This document shows positions 1 through 8,050 of a DNA stretch of 62,450 nt, piece after piece; position 1 is the first letter of the stretch, and each line of letters starts with the position of its first letter. This stretch comes from Paracoccaceae bacterium (GTDB lineage Bacteria > Pseudomonadota > Alphaproteobacteria > Rhodobacterales > Rhodobacteraceae), in NCBI GenBank assembly GCA_018223125.1, contig JAAEZA010000021.1, forward strand, positions 1 through 62,450, read 5' to 3'. Position numbers and translations under genes: made by a program. Under the pieces are notes generated by a model that was given only the letters and a program-made list of their open reading frames with translations, searched no databases and was not told the DNA's origin.

Positions 1-47
1 GACTGTTAATCAATTGGTCGTAGGTTCGATCCCTACCGCCGGAGCCA
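1..47 (+). tRNA. tRNA-Asn (GTT), 3' part only
   Basis: The window opens inside a tRNA. The anticodon arm reads GACTGTTAATC with anticodon GTT. It is followed by a variable loop, a T arm containing GGTTCGATCC, the acceptor 3' strand and an encoded CCA ending at base 47. The D arm and 5' acceptor strand lie before the window. The anticodon and its flanks match bacterial tRNA-Asn. Confidence 0.88.
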
Positions 48-114
48 TTTTTCCCCTGACAGACTGCGGTTTTCATATCTTGAAGATCGCAGCAAAAAAA
101 ACTAAGCCCTGTTT

Positions 115-1272
115 ATGAGAACGATAACAACCACCGAACAGCTGGCAGAGTTTTGTGCCCATTGTGCAAAATTCGATTACGTCACCATTGACACCGAATT
201 CCTGCGGGAACGCACCTATTATTCCAAGCTTTGTCTGATCCAGATGGCCCATCCCGGGGAAGGGGATGAAGGCGCTGTGCTGATCGACGTGCTGGAACCG
301 GATTTGTCCCTCGATCCGCTTTACGCGCTGTTTCAGGATGAAAGCGTTGTGAAAGTGTTTCACGCGGCGCGGCAGGATCTTGAGATTTTCTACGTGGATC
401 GTGGCATTTTCCCCAAACCCTTCTTTGATACGCAAGTTGCGGCAATGGTGTGCGGTTTTGGCGAACAGGTCGGCTATGAAACGCTGGTGCGCAAGATTGC
501 CAAGGCGCAACTCGACAAATCCTCGCGGTTTACCGATTGGTCGGCGCGGCCTTTGTCGGACAAGCAAAAGCATTATGCGCTCGGGGATGTGACCCATCTG
601 CGCGAGATTTACGAGTTTCTGAAGCGCAAGCTGCACCAGACCAAACGCACTTCATGGGTTGAGGAAGAGGTCGAGATTCTGACCAATCCCGATACTTATA
701 ATGCCAATCCCGAAGATGCGTGGAAGCGGTTGAAAACCCGCAGCAATTCCCGCCGTTTTCTGGCAACGGTGCAGGAACTGGCGAAATTCCGCGAAGCTTA
801 TGCGCAAGAGCGTAACATCCCGCGCAACCGCGTGTTCAAGGATGATGCGCTGATGGAAGTGGCGGCAACGCGGCCCAAGGCGATTGGCGATCTCGGGAAA
901 TCCCGTCTGTTGCTGCGCGAGGCCCGCAAGGGCGCCATTGGTGAAGGTATACTTGCGGCGGTCAAAGCCGCTGATGCCATCCCGAATGACAGCCTGCCCC
1001 ATGTAGCGAAGGCGCGCCAGCGCCCTCAGGGCAGTGAAGGGCTTGCGGATCTTCTGCGGGTGCTTCTGAAAGCCAAAGCCGAGGAATCCGGCGTGGCGCA
1101 AAAGCTGATCGCCAATGCCTCTGATCTTGATGATATTGCGGCGGGTCTGGGCGCGGATCAGGTGTTTCGCGGCTGGCGGAATGAGGTGTTCGGCAAGGAT
1201 GCCAAGGACCTCTGCGATGGCAAGGTTGCCCTGTCTGCGGATGGCAGCAGCGTGAAAATCGTACATATCTAG
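115..1272 (+). CDS. rnd: Ribonuclease D (3'-5' exoribonuclease)
   Basis: The product is a 385-residue RNase D that trims the 3' ends of tRNA precursors and other stable RNAs in the cytoplasm. The DEDDy exonuclease residues are visible: D26 and E28 in IDTEFL, D88 in HAARQDLE, and Y154 with D158 in YALGDVTHL. An HRDC-type helical region follows at about residues 205-290, and length is normal for the family. The ATG at 115 starts directly before the conserved N-terminus. It stands alone between tRNA-Asn and a convergent lipoprotein gene, with a shared hairpin after its stop. Confidence 0.95.
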   Translation: MRTITTTEQLAEFCAHCAKFDYVTIDTEFLRERTYYSKLCLIQMAHPGEGDEGAVLIDVLEPDLSLDPLYALFQDESVVKVFHAARQDLEIFYVDRGIFPKPFFDTQVAAMVCGFGEQVGYETLVRKIAKAQLDKSSRFTDWSARPLSDKQKHYALGDVTHLREIYEFLKRKLHQTKRTSWVEEEVEILTNPDTYNANPEDAWKRLKTRSNSRRFLATVQELAKFREAYAQERNIPRNRVFKDDALMEVAATRPKAIGDLGKSRLLLREARKGAIGEGILAAVKAADAIPNDSLPHVAKARQRPQGSEGLADLLRVLLKAKAEESGVAQKLIANASDLDDIAAGLGADQVFRGWRNEVFGKDAKDLCDGKVALSADGSSVKIVHI

Positions 1273-1279
1273 GCAAAAC

Positions 1280-1303
1280 GGCCCTGACGTAAAAGGCAGG
1301 GCC
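1280..1303. terminator. Hairpin between convergent rnd and lipoprotein genes
   Basis: A 7-bp perfect stem, GGCCCTG at 1280-1286 and CAGGGCC at 1297-1303, has a 10-base loop and lies between two stop codons that face each other. A short T run (GGTTTT) follows on the plus strand, so it can plausibly end both transcripts. Confidence 0.6.
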
Positions 1304-1330
1304 GGTGGTTTTCCATTGATGGTGGAGCGG

Positions 1331-1867
1331 TCAGCGTCTCAGGCTGATCTGGTTCTGACGCCCGACGACACGAATTGCGTTGGCGGCGTTCAGTTTCTGC
1401 TCCGATATGAAAATGCCCACATCGATTTCGCGGCTATGCTCCCCCAGAACATTGGTTTGGAACTGCGGTTCTTTTGCGCGGAATTCCAGCGTGATGTTTC
1501 CGTTTTCATCGGGTTGCAGGTTGGTCGCGCTGTAAAGGCTCGCGTCGTAATAGCCCTGACGGGGGGCCACGCCACGGGCGCGCACAATTGCGCCGCCCCG
1601 CGCACGTTCAAACCGGGCTTCCTTGATCACACTGATCAGGCCGCCGTTGTTCCGGATGACCGGATCAATCCGTTGTTCCACACGGTTGCGACGGCCAAAC
1701 AAACCGGATCCGAAACTGCCTGCAGAACTTGCGCTTCCGGCAGAGCCTGCACTGCCGGCGGAGCCTGCGCTGTTGGCGCTGCTTCCGGCACTGCTGCCTG
1801 CGCTGTTGCCCAAACCGCAAGAGGACACCATCCCGACAAGGAGAACTGCGCCTATAAGTTTTTTCAT
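1331..1867 (-). CDS. Ser/Gly/Ala-rich lipoprotein of unknown function
   Basis: This 178-residue product starts with a lipoprotein signal: MKK, a hydrophobic stretch and the lipobox VSSC, which puts the lipidated cysteine at residue 17. A low-complexity stretch of SAG/SSAG repeats at about residues 21-55 looks like a flexible spacer. The C-terminal part (about 60-178) is mixed alpha/beta-like with charged residues and no motif I recognise. By its signal it should be a membrane-anchored periplasmic protein. The function is unknown. Confidence 0.75.
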   Translation of the reverse strand: MKKLIGAVLLVGMVSSCGLGNSAGSSAGSSANSAGSAGSAGSAGSASSAGSFGSGLFGRRNRVEQRIDPVIRNNGGLISVIKEARFERARGGAIVRARGVAPRQGYYDASLYSATNLQPDENGNITLEFRAKEPQFQTNVLGEHSREIDVGIFISEQKLNAANAIRVVGRQNQISLRR

Positions 1868-2024
1868 CTGCCGACCCCGTTGTTGGTCTTTTATTTACGG
1901 GCCAAGTGTTAGCCAAAACGGGTTTCAAAGAAAAGGGCCGAGTGACGCGGTGACGAATTATTGGTGGACCTGAACGGGCAGGGGACTTAGGTATCCCACA
2001 GGATTTACGCAGGAACGGTTAAGA

Positions 2025-2456
2025 ATGACTGAAGATTTTCAGGAAATCGTGGAAACATTTGAATTCCTTGACGACTGGGAGGACCGCTATCGCCATGTGA
2101 TCGACATGGGCAAGGCGATGCCACCGCTGGACGAAGCCCTGCAGGTGCCCGCGACCAAAGTGGACGGCTGTGCGTCGCAAGTGTGGATCGTACCCCATAT
2201 CGAAGGGGAGGGGCCAGATGCGGTCTTTACCTTTCAGGGGGAAAGCGATGCGATGATCGTGCGGGGCCTGATCGCGATCCTGAGCGCGTTGTTTAATAAT
2301 GTGACGGTGCAACAGGTTGTTGATACCGATGCGGCTGCGGCCTTCGCACAACTGGGGCTGGACCAGCATCTTTCGGCCCAGCGATCCAACGGTTTGCGGG
2401 CGATGATCGTGCGGATACAATCCCTTGCGCAGGCCAAAATCGCGTCAGATTCATAA
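2025..2456 (+). CDS. sufE: SufE family Fe-S assembly protein
   Basis: The 143-residue protein matches SufE, which accepts persulfide sulfur from the cysteine desulfurase SufS and stimulates it during iron-sulfur cluster assembly. The acceptor cysteine C49 sits in the family motif VDGCASQVW. The N-terminal helix EIVETFEFLDDWEDRY is typical, and length is normal. No other suf operon genes are adjacent, although a SufT-like gene and an A-type carrier occur elsewhere in this window. The next gene starts 88 bases downstream, behind a structured leader. Confidence 0.92.
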   Translation: MTEDFQEIVETFEFLDDWEDRYRHVIDMGKAMPPLDEALQVPATKVDGCASQVWIVPHIEGEGPDAVFTFQGESDAMIVRGLIAILSALFNNVTVQQVVDTDAAAAFAQLGLDQHLSAQRSNGLRAMIVRIQSLAQAKIASDS

Positions 2457-2482
2457 TAAATATGTCCAGAAAGAATTTGCGC

Positions 2483-2538
2483 CCGCGCGGTTCCTGTGAC
2501 ACGGAGACGTAAACTGGCCAGTCCGGTCACACGCGGAG
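2483..2538 (+). promoter_or_regulatory. Structured leader over the bmt ribosome binding site
   Basis: Three pairing blocks are contiguous on the 3' side. CCGCG (2483-2487) pairs with CGCGG (2532-2536), TGTGAC (2495-2500) with GTCACA (2526-2531), and CGGA (2502-2505) with TCCG (2522-2525). The outermost block overlaps the ribosome binding site GGAG (2535-2538), which ends six bases before the start codon. When folded, the site is occluded. This is what a translational switch looks like. Because the gene makes methionine, SAM, SAH or cobalamin are natural ligands to consider. The arrangement does not match the SAM-II or SAM/SAH consensus as I remember them. Confidence 0.5.
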
Positions 2539-2544
2539 CGATAT

Positions 2545-3555
2545 ATGTCTGAAAAACTACAGAAACTTCTGGATACTCAAGGCTGGATCCTGACCGATGG
2601 CGCAACAGGGACCAATCTGTTCAACATGGGGCTGGAAGCCGGTGAAGCCCCCGAGATGTGGAACGACTGGCATCCCGACCGGATCGCAAAGCTGTATCAG
2701 GGGGCTGTTGATGCCGGATCGGATATGTTTCTGACCAACAGTTTTGGTGGCAATGCCTCGCGGCTGAAGCTGCACAATGCCCAGTCCCGCGCCCGCGAAC
2801 TGTCCCGTATTGCTGCTGAAATCGGCCGTGAAGTGGCCGATAAAGCGGGGCGCGACGTGATCGTTGCCGGTTCGATGGGGCCGACAGGGGATATTATGTT
2901 GCCGGTTGGCACCCTGTCCCATGCGGATGCGGTCGAGATTTTCGAAGAGCAGGCCACCGGCCTGATGGAAGGCGGGGCAGATGTGCTTTGGGTAGAGACC
3001 ATTTCCGCCCCTGAAGAATATGCGGCTGCTGCCGAAGCGATTGGCAATATCGGTGCACCGTGGTGCGGCACCATGAGCTTTGACACCGCCGGTCGGACCA
3101 TGATGGGCGTGACTTCCAACGGAATGGTCGAGATGGTCAACGGGATGGAGAACAAGCCGTTTGCATTCGGGGCAAACTGCGGTGTCGGGGCGTCTGACCT
3201 GCTGCGCACCATTCTGGGCATGGCTGCGGCCAATCCGGACCGGCCGCTGATCGCCAAAGGCAACGCGGGCATTCCGAAATATGTGGACGGGCATATCCAT
3301 TACAACGGCACACCCGAACTGATGGCGGATTACGCGGTGCTTGCACGGGATTGCGGTGCGTCCTTCATCGGCGGCTGTTGTGGCACCATGCCAGAACATC
3401 TTGCCGCGATGCGCAAATCGCTGGAAGCCAACACGAAAGGCGAGAAGCCAACGCTGGCCATCATTGAAGAGCGGCTGGGCGGATTTTCGTCCGAAGACGA
3501 CGGCACTGCCGGCAAGCCTGCCGAAACGCGCACAAGACGCCGCCGCCGCGATTAA
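2545..3555 (+). CDS. bmt: Homocysteine S-methyltransferase (bmt/BHMT type)
   Basis: This 336-residue protein has the homocysteine-binding, zinc-dependent methyltransferase fold found in BHMT and in the first domain of MetH. The motif DGATGTNLF near residue 18 and the three zinc cysteines (C212 in GANCG, C278 and C279 in GGCCG) are present. It is annotated in relatives as betaine-homocysteine methyltransferase. Directly downstream lie a corrinoid protein and DUF1638, so it may instead take the methyl group from cobalamin, as in the split methionine synthase described in roseobacters. The C-terminus ends in an arginine-rich tail. Translation may be controlled by the leader hairpin. Confidence 0.85.
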   Translation: MSEKLQKLLDTQGWILTDGATGTNLFNMGLEAGEAPEMWNDWHPDRIAKLYQGAVDAGSDMFLTNSFGGNASRLKLHNAQSRARELSRIAAEIGREVADKAGRDVIVAGSMGPTGDIMLPVGTLSHADAVEIFEEQATGLMEGGADVLWVETISAPEEYAAAAEAIGNIGAPWCGTMSFDTAGRTMMGVTSNGMVEMVNGMENKPFAFGANCGVGASDLLRTILGMAAANPDRPLIAKGNAGIPKYVDGHIHYNGTPELMADYAVLARDCGASFIGGCCGTMPEHLAAMRKSLEANTKGEKPTLAIIEERLGGFSSEDDGTAGKPAETRTRRRRRD

Positions 3556-3622
3556 ATCATCTTAAATTGCAAAGAGCGGTCGGATTGTGAAAAACAAATG
3601 TCGCTTATTTCGCAGAATGAAG

Positions 3623-3646
3623 GCCCCCTGCAAGTAACGTGGGGGC
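3623..3646 (+). promoter_or_regulatory. Hairpin in the 5' region of the corrinoid protein gene
   Basis: In the 136-base gap between bmt and the corrinoid gene, GCCCCC (3623-3628) pairs with GGGGGC (3641-3646) across a 12-base loop. No T run follows, so it is more likely an mRNA stability or processing element than a terminator. No cobalamin riboswitch box was recognised here. Confidence 0.3.
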
Positions 3647-3691
3647 AGAGCCGCCTGTACCCGGGTGCCAAAACTAGTGGGATTTTGCCAA

Positions 3692-4393
3692 ATGTCTGAA
3701 GAAGAAGACGAAATCATCCTCTCGGAACTCAGTGACGAGGAACTCACACTTCAAATGCATGACGATCTTTATGATGGTCTGAAGGAAGAGATCGAAGAAG
3801 GCGTCAATATCCTGCTGGAGCGTGGATGGCAGCCTTACGACGTGCTGACCAAAGCACTGGTGGAAGGGATGCGGATTGTGGGCATCGACTTCCGCGACGG
3901 CATTCTGTTTGTGCCCGAAGTTCTGCTGGCGGCCAACGCGATGAAGGGCGGAATGGCGATCCTGAAACCCCTGCTTGCAGAAACCGGTGCGCCCCGTCTG
4001 GGCAATATGGTCATCGGCACCGTCAAAGGCGATATCCATGACATTGGCAAAAACCTCGTCACCATGATGATGGAAGGGGCGGGCTTCGAAGTGAAGGATC
4101 TCGGGATTAACAACCCGGTTGAAAACTACATCGAAGCGCTTGAAAGCGGAGAATACGACATTCTCGGGATGTCCGCACTGCTGACCACCACGATGCCCTA
4201 TATGAAGGTCGTGATTGACACGATGGTCGAGAAAGGCATGCGGGACGACTACACGGTTCTGGTGGGCGGTGCCCCCCTGAACGAGGAATTCGGCAAGGCA
4301 ATCGGCGCGGATGCCTATTGTCGTGATGCCGCGGTTGCGGTGGAAACGGCCAAGGAATTCATGGCCAAGAAACACAATCAAGTCAGCGCGTGA
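3692..4393 (+). CDS. Cobalamin-binding (corrinoid) methyl-carrier protein
   Basis: The 233-residue protein has two parts: an N-terminal helical cap (about 15-95) and a B12-binding Rossmann domain (about 100-230) like the cobalamin module of MetH. The axial-ligand motif GDIHDIGKN is intact, with H116 expected to coordinate cobalt. The ATG at 3692 is preferred to a GTG 27 bases upstream because the acidic MSEEEDE N-terminus is more natural. It follows bmt and is six bases from DUF1638. The three probably act together in methyl transfer from methyl-tetrahydrofolate to homocysteine. The methyl-THF:corrinoid partner is not in this window. Confidence 0.92.
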   Translation: MSEEEDEIILSELSDEELTLQMHDDLYDGLKEEIEEGVNILLERGWQPYDVLTKALVEGMRIVGIDFRDGILFVPEVLLAANAMKGGMAILKPLLAETGAPRLGNMVIGTVKGDIHDIGKNLVTMMMEGAGFEVKDLGINNPVENYIEALESGEYDILGMSALLTTTMPYMKVVIDTMVEKGMRDDYTVLVGGAPLNEEFGKAIGADAYCRDAAVAVETAKEFMAKKHNQVSA

Positions 4394-4399
4394 TGCGAA

Positions 4400-5050
4400 A
4401 TGCTGGTTGATGATACCACATTGACCGAAGACGGACTGGATGCGCGCGGGGTAAAACCTGCGCGCATTCTGGTTCTGGCCTGCGGTGCGCTTGCGCGGGA
4501 AATTCTTGCGCTGTTCCGGCTGAACAACTGGGACCATATGGACCTGACCTGCCTGCCGGCGAAACTGCATCTGTATCCAGAGCGGATCACGCAGGAGGTT
4601 GTCAAAGCGGTAGAGAAACACCGCGGCGATTACGGGCAGATTTTTGTGGCCTATGCGGATTGCGGCACAGGCGGATTGTTGCAGGCCAAGTGCAAGGAAC
4701 TGGGCGTTGAAATGATCGCAGGGCCGCACTGCTATTCCTTCTTCGAGGGAAACGAGGTTTTTGCCCAAGCCGCCGAGGACGAGATCACGGCCTTTTACCT
4801 GACCGATTTTCTGGTCAAGCAGTTTGATGCTTTCATCTGGAAACCGATGGGGCTGGACCGGCACCCCGAACTGCGCGACATGCTGTTTGGAAATTACACC
4901 AAACTGGTTTATCAGGCACAGACAGACGATCCCGAACTGGACGCAAAGGCGCAAGCCTGTGCTGAAAAACTCGGCCTGCCGCTTGAGCGCCGGTTTACCG
5001 GCTATGGCGATCTGCAAACTGCGCTGGAACGGGTCTCGGCGCGGGATTGA
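4400..5050 (+). CDS. DUF1638 protein linked to methionine synthesis
   Basis: This 216-residue protein belongs to the DUF1638 family. Recognisable segments are ILVLACGALAREI (about 24-36), the cysteine/glycine segment YADCGTGG (about 90-97) and GPHCYSFF (about 113-120), which could form a metal or cofactor site. It starts six bases after the corrinoid gene, so it is almost certainly co-translated with it. From memory, mutant-fitness work in Phaeobacter tied this family to the split B12-dependent methionine synthase. The chemistry remains unknown; reactivation or delivery of the cobalamin is an inference. Confidence 0.82.
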   Translation: MLVDDTTLTEDGLDARGVKPARILVLACGALAREILALFRLNNWDHMDLTCLPAKLHLYPERITQEVVKAVEKHRGDYGQIFVAYADCGTGGLLQAKCKELGVEMIAGPHCYSFFEGNEVFAQAAEDEITAFYLTDFLVKQFDAFIWKPMGLDRHPELRDMLFGNYTKLVYQAQTDDPELDAKAQACAEKLGLPLERRFTGYGDLQTALERVSARD

Positions 5051-5196
5051 CCTGCCCCTTCATGATCGTTGCGAACTGCCGCCAGCTTGCAAGAAACGGA
5101 AAAATACCGTTTAATCAACCTTAATTCCCAATAAATGCACGCAGGCCTATCTGCATTCCACCCCTTGTGCGGGGCCATTACAGGGAGATTGATTTC

Positions 5197-6645
5197 ATGC
5201 AAGTTACAATGCTCAGTGGTATTACAACCAGCTTTCAACGGTTCATGGTGGAGCATATTATTGACGCTGTCACCAGTGTGACGATCAACTGGCGGTTCGA
5301 GCCGAATGGTTCGTTTTCCACCGTCTCCGTCGGTCCCGCTTTAGGGAGCGAGCCGACATTCCGTTTTTTCGGCAATGGTCTGGCCATAGACGGTGACAGC
5401 TATTCCGGTGAAGTAACACGGGTTGATCTGTTTTTCCCGTCGTCTCCTTTCAAAGCCGTGCTTGTCGAGGGGGCCAGCTTTGACATCGGCGAAATGCGGA
5501 CCGCAGCCGAGAAAGTGACCGATGGTTTCGGTACGAAGGCTTACCGTGACTTCCTGAAGGTTCTGGCGGGGACCGCTGGCACCACGGTGACAGGCACGGA
5601 TGGCAAGGACGTTCTTGAAGCGAGCTTTGGCAAGGATGTTCTGAAGGGCGGCAAGGGCAAGGATGTTTTTATCCTTCAGGAAAACAAGGCTGGCAGCGGC
5701 AAAGACGTTCTGAACGGTGGCAAGGGTAAGGACATGATCACGGGTCTGGACCTGTGGGGTATGTCGATGGTGGTAAACCTTCTGGTGGCCTCTGTGACGA
5801 TCCTGTCGGAGGACGCTGGCGGGGAGGAAGAGCAGACGGTCAAAATCAAGAAGATCGAAGGCGCCTACGGCACGATCCGCGATGACACATTCATCGGCGG
5901 TGATTTTAACAACACCTTCTTTGGCAGCGATGGAAACGACACATTTTACAGCGGTGGCGGTGACGATAAAAATGTCGGTGGACGGGGCGATGATACCATC
6001 AAGTCCGGTGAAGGGAATGACAAGAACTTTGGCGGCGGCGGGGATGACTTCATCGAAGGAGGCGCCGGTGACGACGAAAGCACCGGCGGCGATGGCAATG
6101 ATTTTCTCTACGGTGGCGCCGGAAACGACAGCCTGTCCGGCGGCAGGGGCGGCGATACTCTCGACGGCGGCGCCGGGAACGATACGATCTCCGGAGGGAA
6201 GGGAAAGGATGCCATTGATGGTGGCGGTGGTGCTGACAGCATCTCGGGTGATGGCGGCAGCGACCGGATTGACGGTGGCGGTGGCGATGACACTATCGAG
6301 GGCGGTTCGGGAAAGGACCGGCTGGAAGGCGGATCAGGGGATGACAGCATCGACGGTGGTTCGGGCAATGACACGATCACCGGCGGCAGCGGCGATGACC
6401 GGCTGACGGGCGGGAAGGGCGCGGATACGTTCGAATTCTTCGCCGTCGGAGAGGAAGGTCAGGGCACCGATACAATTACGGATTTCAATGTGGATGCCGA
6501 CACGATCCGTCTGAACGGTGTTCCCGAAACCGCTGTCTCGTTCATCGAAGAAGGCGATAATCTGATACTGGCGCACCCGCGCGGGGTGATTATCCTTGAA
6601 GGGCTGGACCTGTCGGATACGCCTGACCTGAACATCGAATATTGA
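5197..6645 (+). CDS. RTX-repeat calcium-binding protein, probable type I secretion substrate
   Basis: The 482-residue protein has an N-terminal non-repeat region (about 1-120), then nonapeptide repeats of the GGxGxDxxx type. The first, lysine-rich cluster is near residues 130-180, and a long array spans about 228-412 with units such as GGAGND and GGSGDD. The C-terminal part (about 413-482) resembles the serralysin-type tail. It has no Sec signal, as expected for type I export. The ATG at 5197 follows an AGGGAG site, and an upstream in-frame GTG is less likely. No hydrolase motif is seen, so it may be adhesive or structural. No exporter genes are nearby. Confidence 0.85.
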   Translation: MQVTMLSGITTSFQRFMVEHIIDAVTSVTINWRFEPNGSFSTVSVGPALGSEPTFRFFGNGLAIDGDSYSGEVTRVDLFFPSSPFKAVLVEGASFDIGEMRTAAEKVTDGFGTKAYRDFLKVLAGTAGTTVTGTDGKDVLEASFGKDVLKGGKGKDVFILQENKAGSGKDVLNGGKGKDMITGLDLWGMSMVVNLLVASVTILSEDAGGEEEQTVKIKKIEGAYGTIRDDTFIGGDFNNTFFGSDGNDTFYSGGGDDKNVGGRGDDTIKSGEGNDKNFGGGGDDFIEGGAGDDESTGGDGNDFLYGGAGNDSLSGGRGGDTLDGGAGNDTISGGKGKDAIDGGGGADSISGDGGSDRIDGGGGDDTIEGGSGKDRLEGGSGDDSIDGGSGNDTITGGSGDDRLTGGKGADTFEFFAVGEEGQGTDTITDFNVDADTIRLNGVPETAVSFIEEGDNLILAHPRGVIILEGLDLSDTPDLNIEY

Positions 6646-6651
6646 TCCGGT

Positions 6652-6677
6652 GGCACCGCCGGTTTTCAGGCGGTGCC
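6652..6677. terminator. Hairpin between convergent RTX and dctD-like genes
   Basis: GGCACCGCC (6652-6660) and GGCGGTGCC (6669-6677) form a perfect 9-bp stem with an 8-base loop. It lies between the stop codons of two convergent genes. T tracts are weak on both sides, but position and stem strength support a shared terminator. Confidence 0.65.
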
Positions 6678-6704
6678 GGTTTCAGCGAAGGGCAACTGAC
6701 GGAG

Positions 6705-8042
6705 TTATCCTACGTAATTGCTGCGGCTGAGCCCGTATTTCGCCATCTTCTCGTTCAGGGTCCGGCGCGGAAGGGAGAGTTCCTCCATCACCGACTGGAT
6801 GGAGCCTTTGTGACGGCGCATGGTGTTGTCGATCAGCATCCGCTCGAAGGCTTCAACATATTCCTTCAGCGGCTTGCCTTCCGCGATCACATCGGGTGTG
6901 GGTTCTGACGTGTCATCCATCAGCAGGTTGGCAATGGAGTAGCTGCCGCGACGGTGTTGCAGCACCGCGCGTTCGGCCAGATTGATCAACTGGCGGATAT
7001 TGCCGGGCCAGGGGGCTTGCAGAAGCTGCGCGGCGTCCTTGGCAGAGACATCAGGCCCCTCTACACCGTATTCATCCGCAAAAGTCTCAACGTAGCGGTT
7101 GAACAGGTTCAGAATATCCTCCCCCCGTGCGCGCAGCGGCGGCGGGGTGATCTGCATGGCCGCCAGACGGAAGTAGAGATCCTGCCGGATTGCTTCCTCA
7201 AGGGATGTATTCGGGTCCGGTTCGTTGGAAATCGCGATGATGCGCAGCGGAGAGGTATCCGACCCGCGGTCATGATCCTCCAGCGCGCCGATCAGACGGG
7301 CCTGAATGGACGCTGGCAGGCTTTCCACATCCTCCAGACACAATGTGCCCCCCAGGGACGCCTCAAGCGCAGGGGTGCCGTCGTCCATCGGCCCGAACAG
7401 GCGGCGGGCCAGTTCCTCTTCGGCGAAGGCGGCGCAGTTTACCATGATGAATTTCTTGCCCTGACGGGGGCCGCAGGCGTGCAGTGCATGGGCGATGAGG
7501 CTTTTGCCGGTGCCGGTTTCACCGGACACCAGAATATGCCCGTCGGCCTGTGCAAGATCGAGAATATCCTCGCGCAGACGTTCCATCACAGGGCTGGACC
7601 CCATCAGCTTGCGAAGCAGCACTGTGCCGTCCGAGAGTTCACGCCGCAGGGTGCGGTTGTCCAGCGTCAGACGGCGGGTATGCACAGCCCGTTTCGTCAG
7701 CTCGGCCATCCGTTCCGGATCAAACGGTTTTTCAAGGAAATCATAGGCGCCGATGCGCATGGCCTCGACTGCCATCGAAACATCCCCGTGACCGGTAATC
7801 ATGATCACCGGAAGCTGGTTGTCGATGCTTTGCAGGCGTTTGAGAAAGGTGATCCCGTCCATTCCGGGCATCTTGATATCCGAAATGAAGATTCCGGGAA
7901 AATCGCCGTCGATGTTTTTCAGGGCTTCTTCCGCGCTGGAAAATGTTTGGGTGCGATAGCCCGAAAGGGTCAACCACTGGGAAATGCTCTCGCGCATGTC
8001 CTGTTCGTCATCAACGATCGCGATTGTCATTTGTTCTGCCAT
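6705..8042 (-). CDS. dctD: DctD-like response regulator lacking the GAFTGA loop
   Basis: This 445-residue regulator has a receiver domain (1-125) with phosphoacceptor D55, an AAA+ domain (145-365) and a Fis-type helix-turn-helix (400-443). Walker A GETGTGKS is intact at 174-181. The L1 loop that normally carries GAFTGA is missing: LFGPMDDGTPALEA runs straight into GGTLCLED. The Walker B acidic pair is also ED rather than DE. GAFTGA is how this family contacts sigma-54, so this protein probably does not activate sigma-54 promoters in the classical way. It lies eight bases behind the DctB-like kinase gene and should be its partner. The C4-dicarboxylate transporter genes are not in this window. 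Confidence 0.88.
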   Translation of the reverse strand: MAEQMTIAIVDDEQDMRESISQWLTLSGYRTQTFSSAEEALKNIDGDFPGIFISDIKMPGMDGITFLKRLQSIDNQLPVIMITGHGDVSMAVEAMRIGAYDFLEKPFDPERMAELTKRAVHTRRLTLDNRTLRRELSDGTVLLRKLMGSSPVMERLREDILDLAQADGHILVSGETGTGKSLIAHALHACGPRQGKKFIMVNCAAFAEEELARRLFGPMDDGTPALEASLGGTLCLEDVESLPASIQARLIGALEDHDRGSDTSPLRIIAISNEPDPNTSLEEAIRQDLYFRLAAMQITPPPLRARGEDILNLFNRYVETFADEYGVEGPDVSAKDAAQLLQAPWPGNIRQLINLAERAVLQHRRGSYSIANLLMDDTSEPTPDVIAEGKPLKEYVEAFERMLIDNTMRRHKGSIQSVMEELSLPRRTLNEKMAKYGLSRSNYVG

Positions 8043-8050
8043 GGGGCTCT

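Noticed and set aside
2483-2544. Assignment of the bmt leader to the SAM-II or SAM/SAH riboswitch class
   Set aside because: The order of the GTCAC and TTCC/GGAG elements differs from the consensus as I remember it, so I report a structured leader without a class name.
3556-3691. Cobalamin riboswitch before the corrinoid protein gene
   Set aside because: The gap is only 136 bases and I found no B12-box-like sequence; only a simple G/C hairpin is present.
5880-6430. CRISPR-like or tandem DNA repeat array
   Set aside because: The periodicity is that of codons for GGxGxDxxx calcium-binding repeats; the DNA units are imperfect and there are no spacers.
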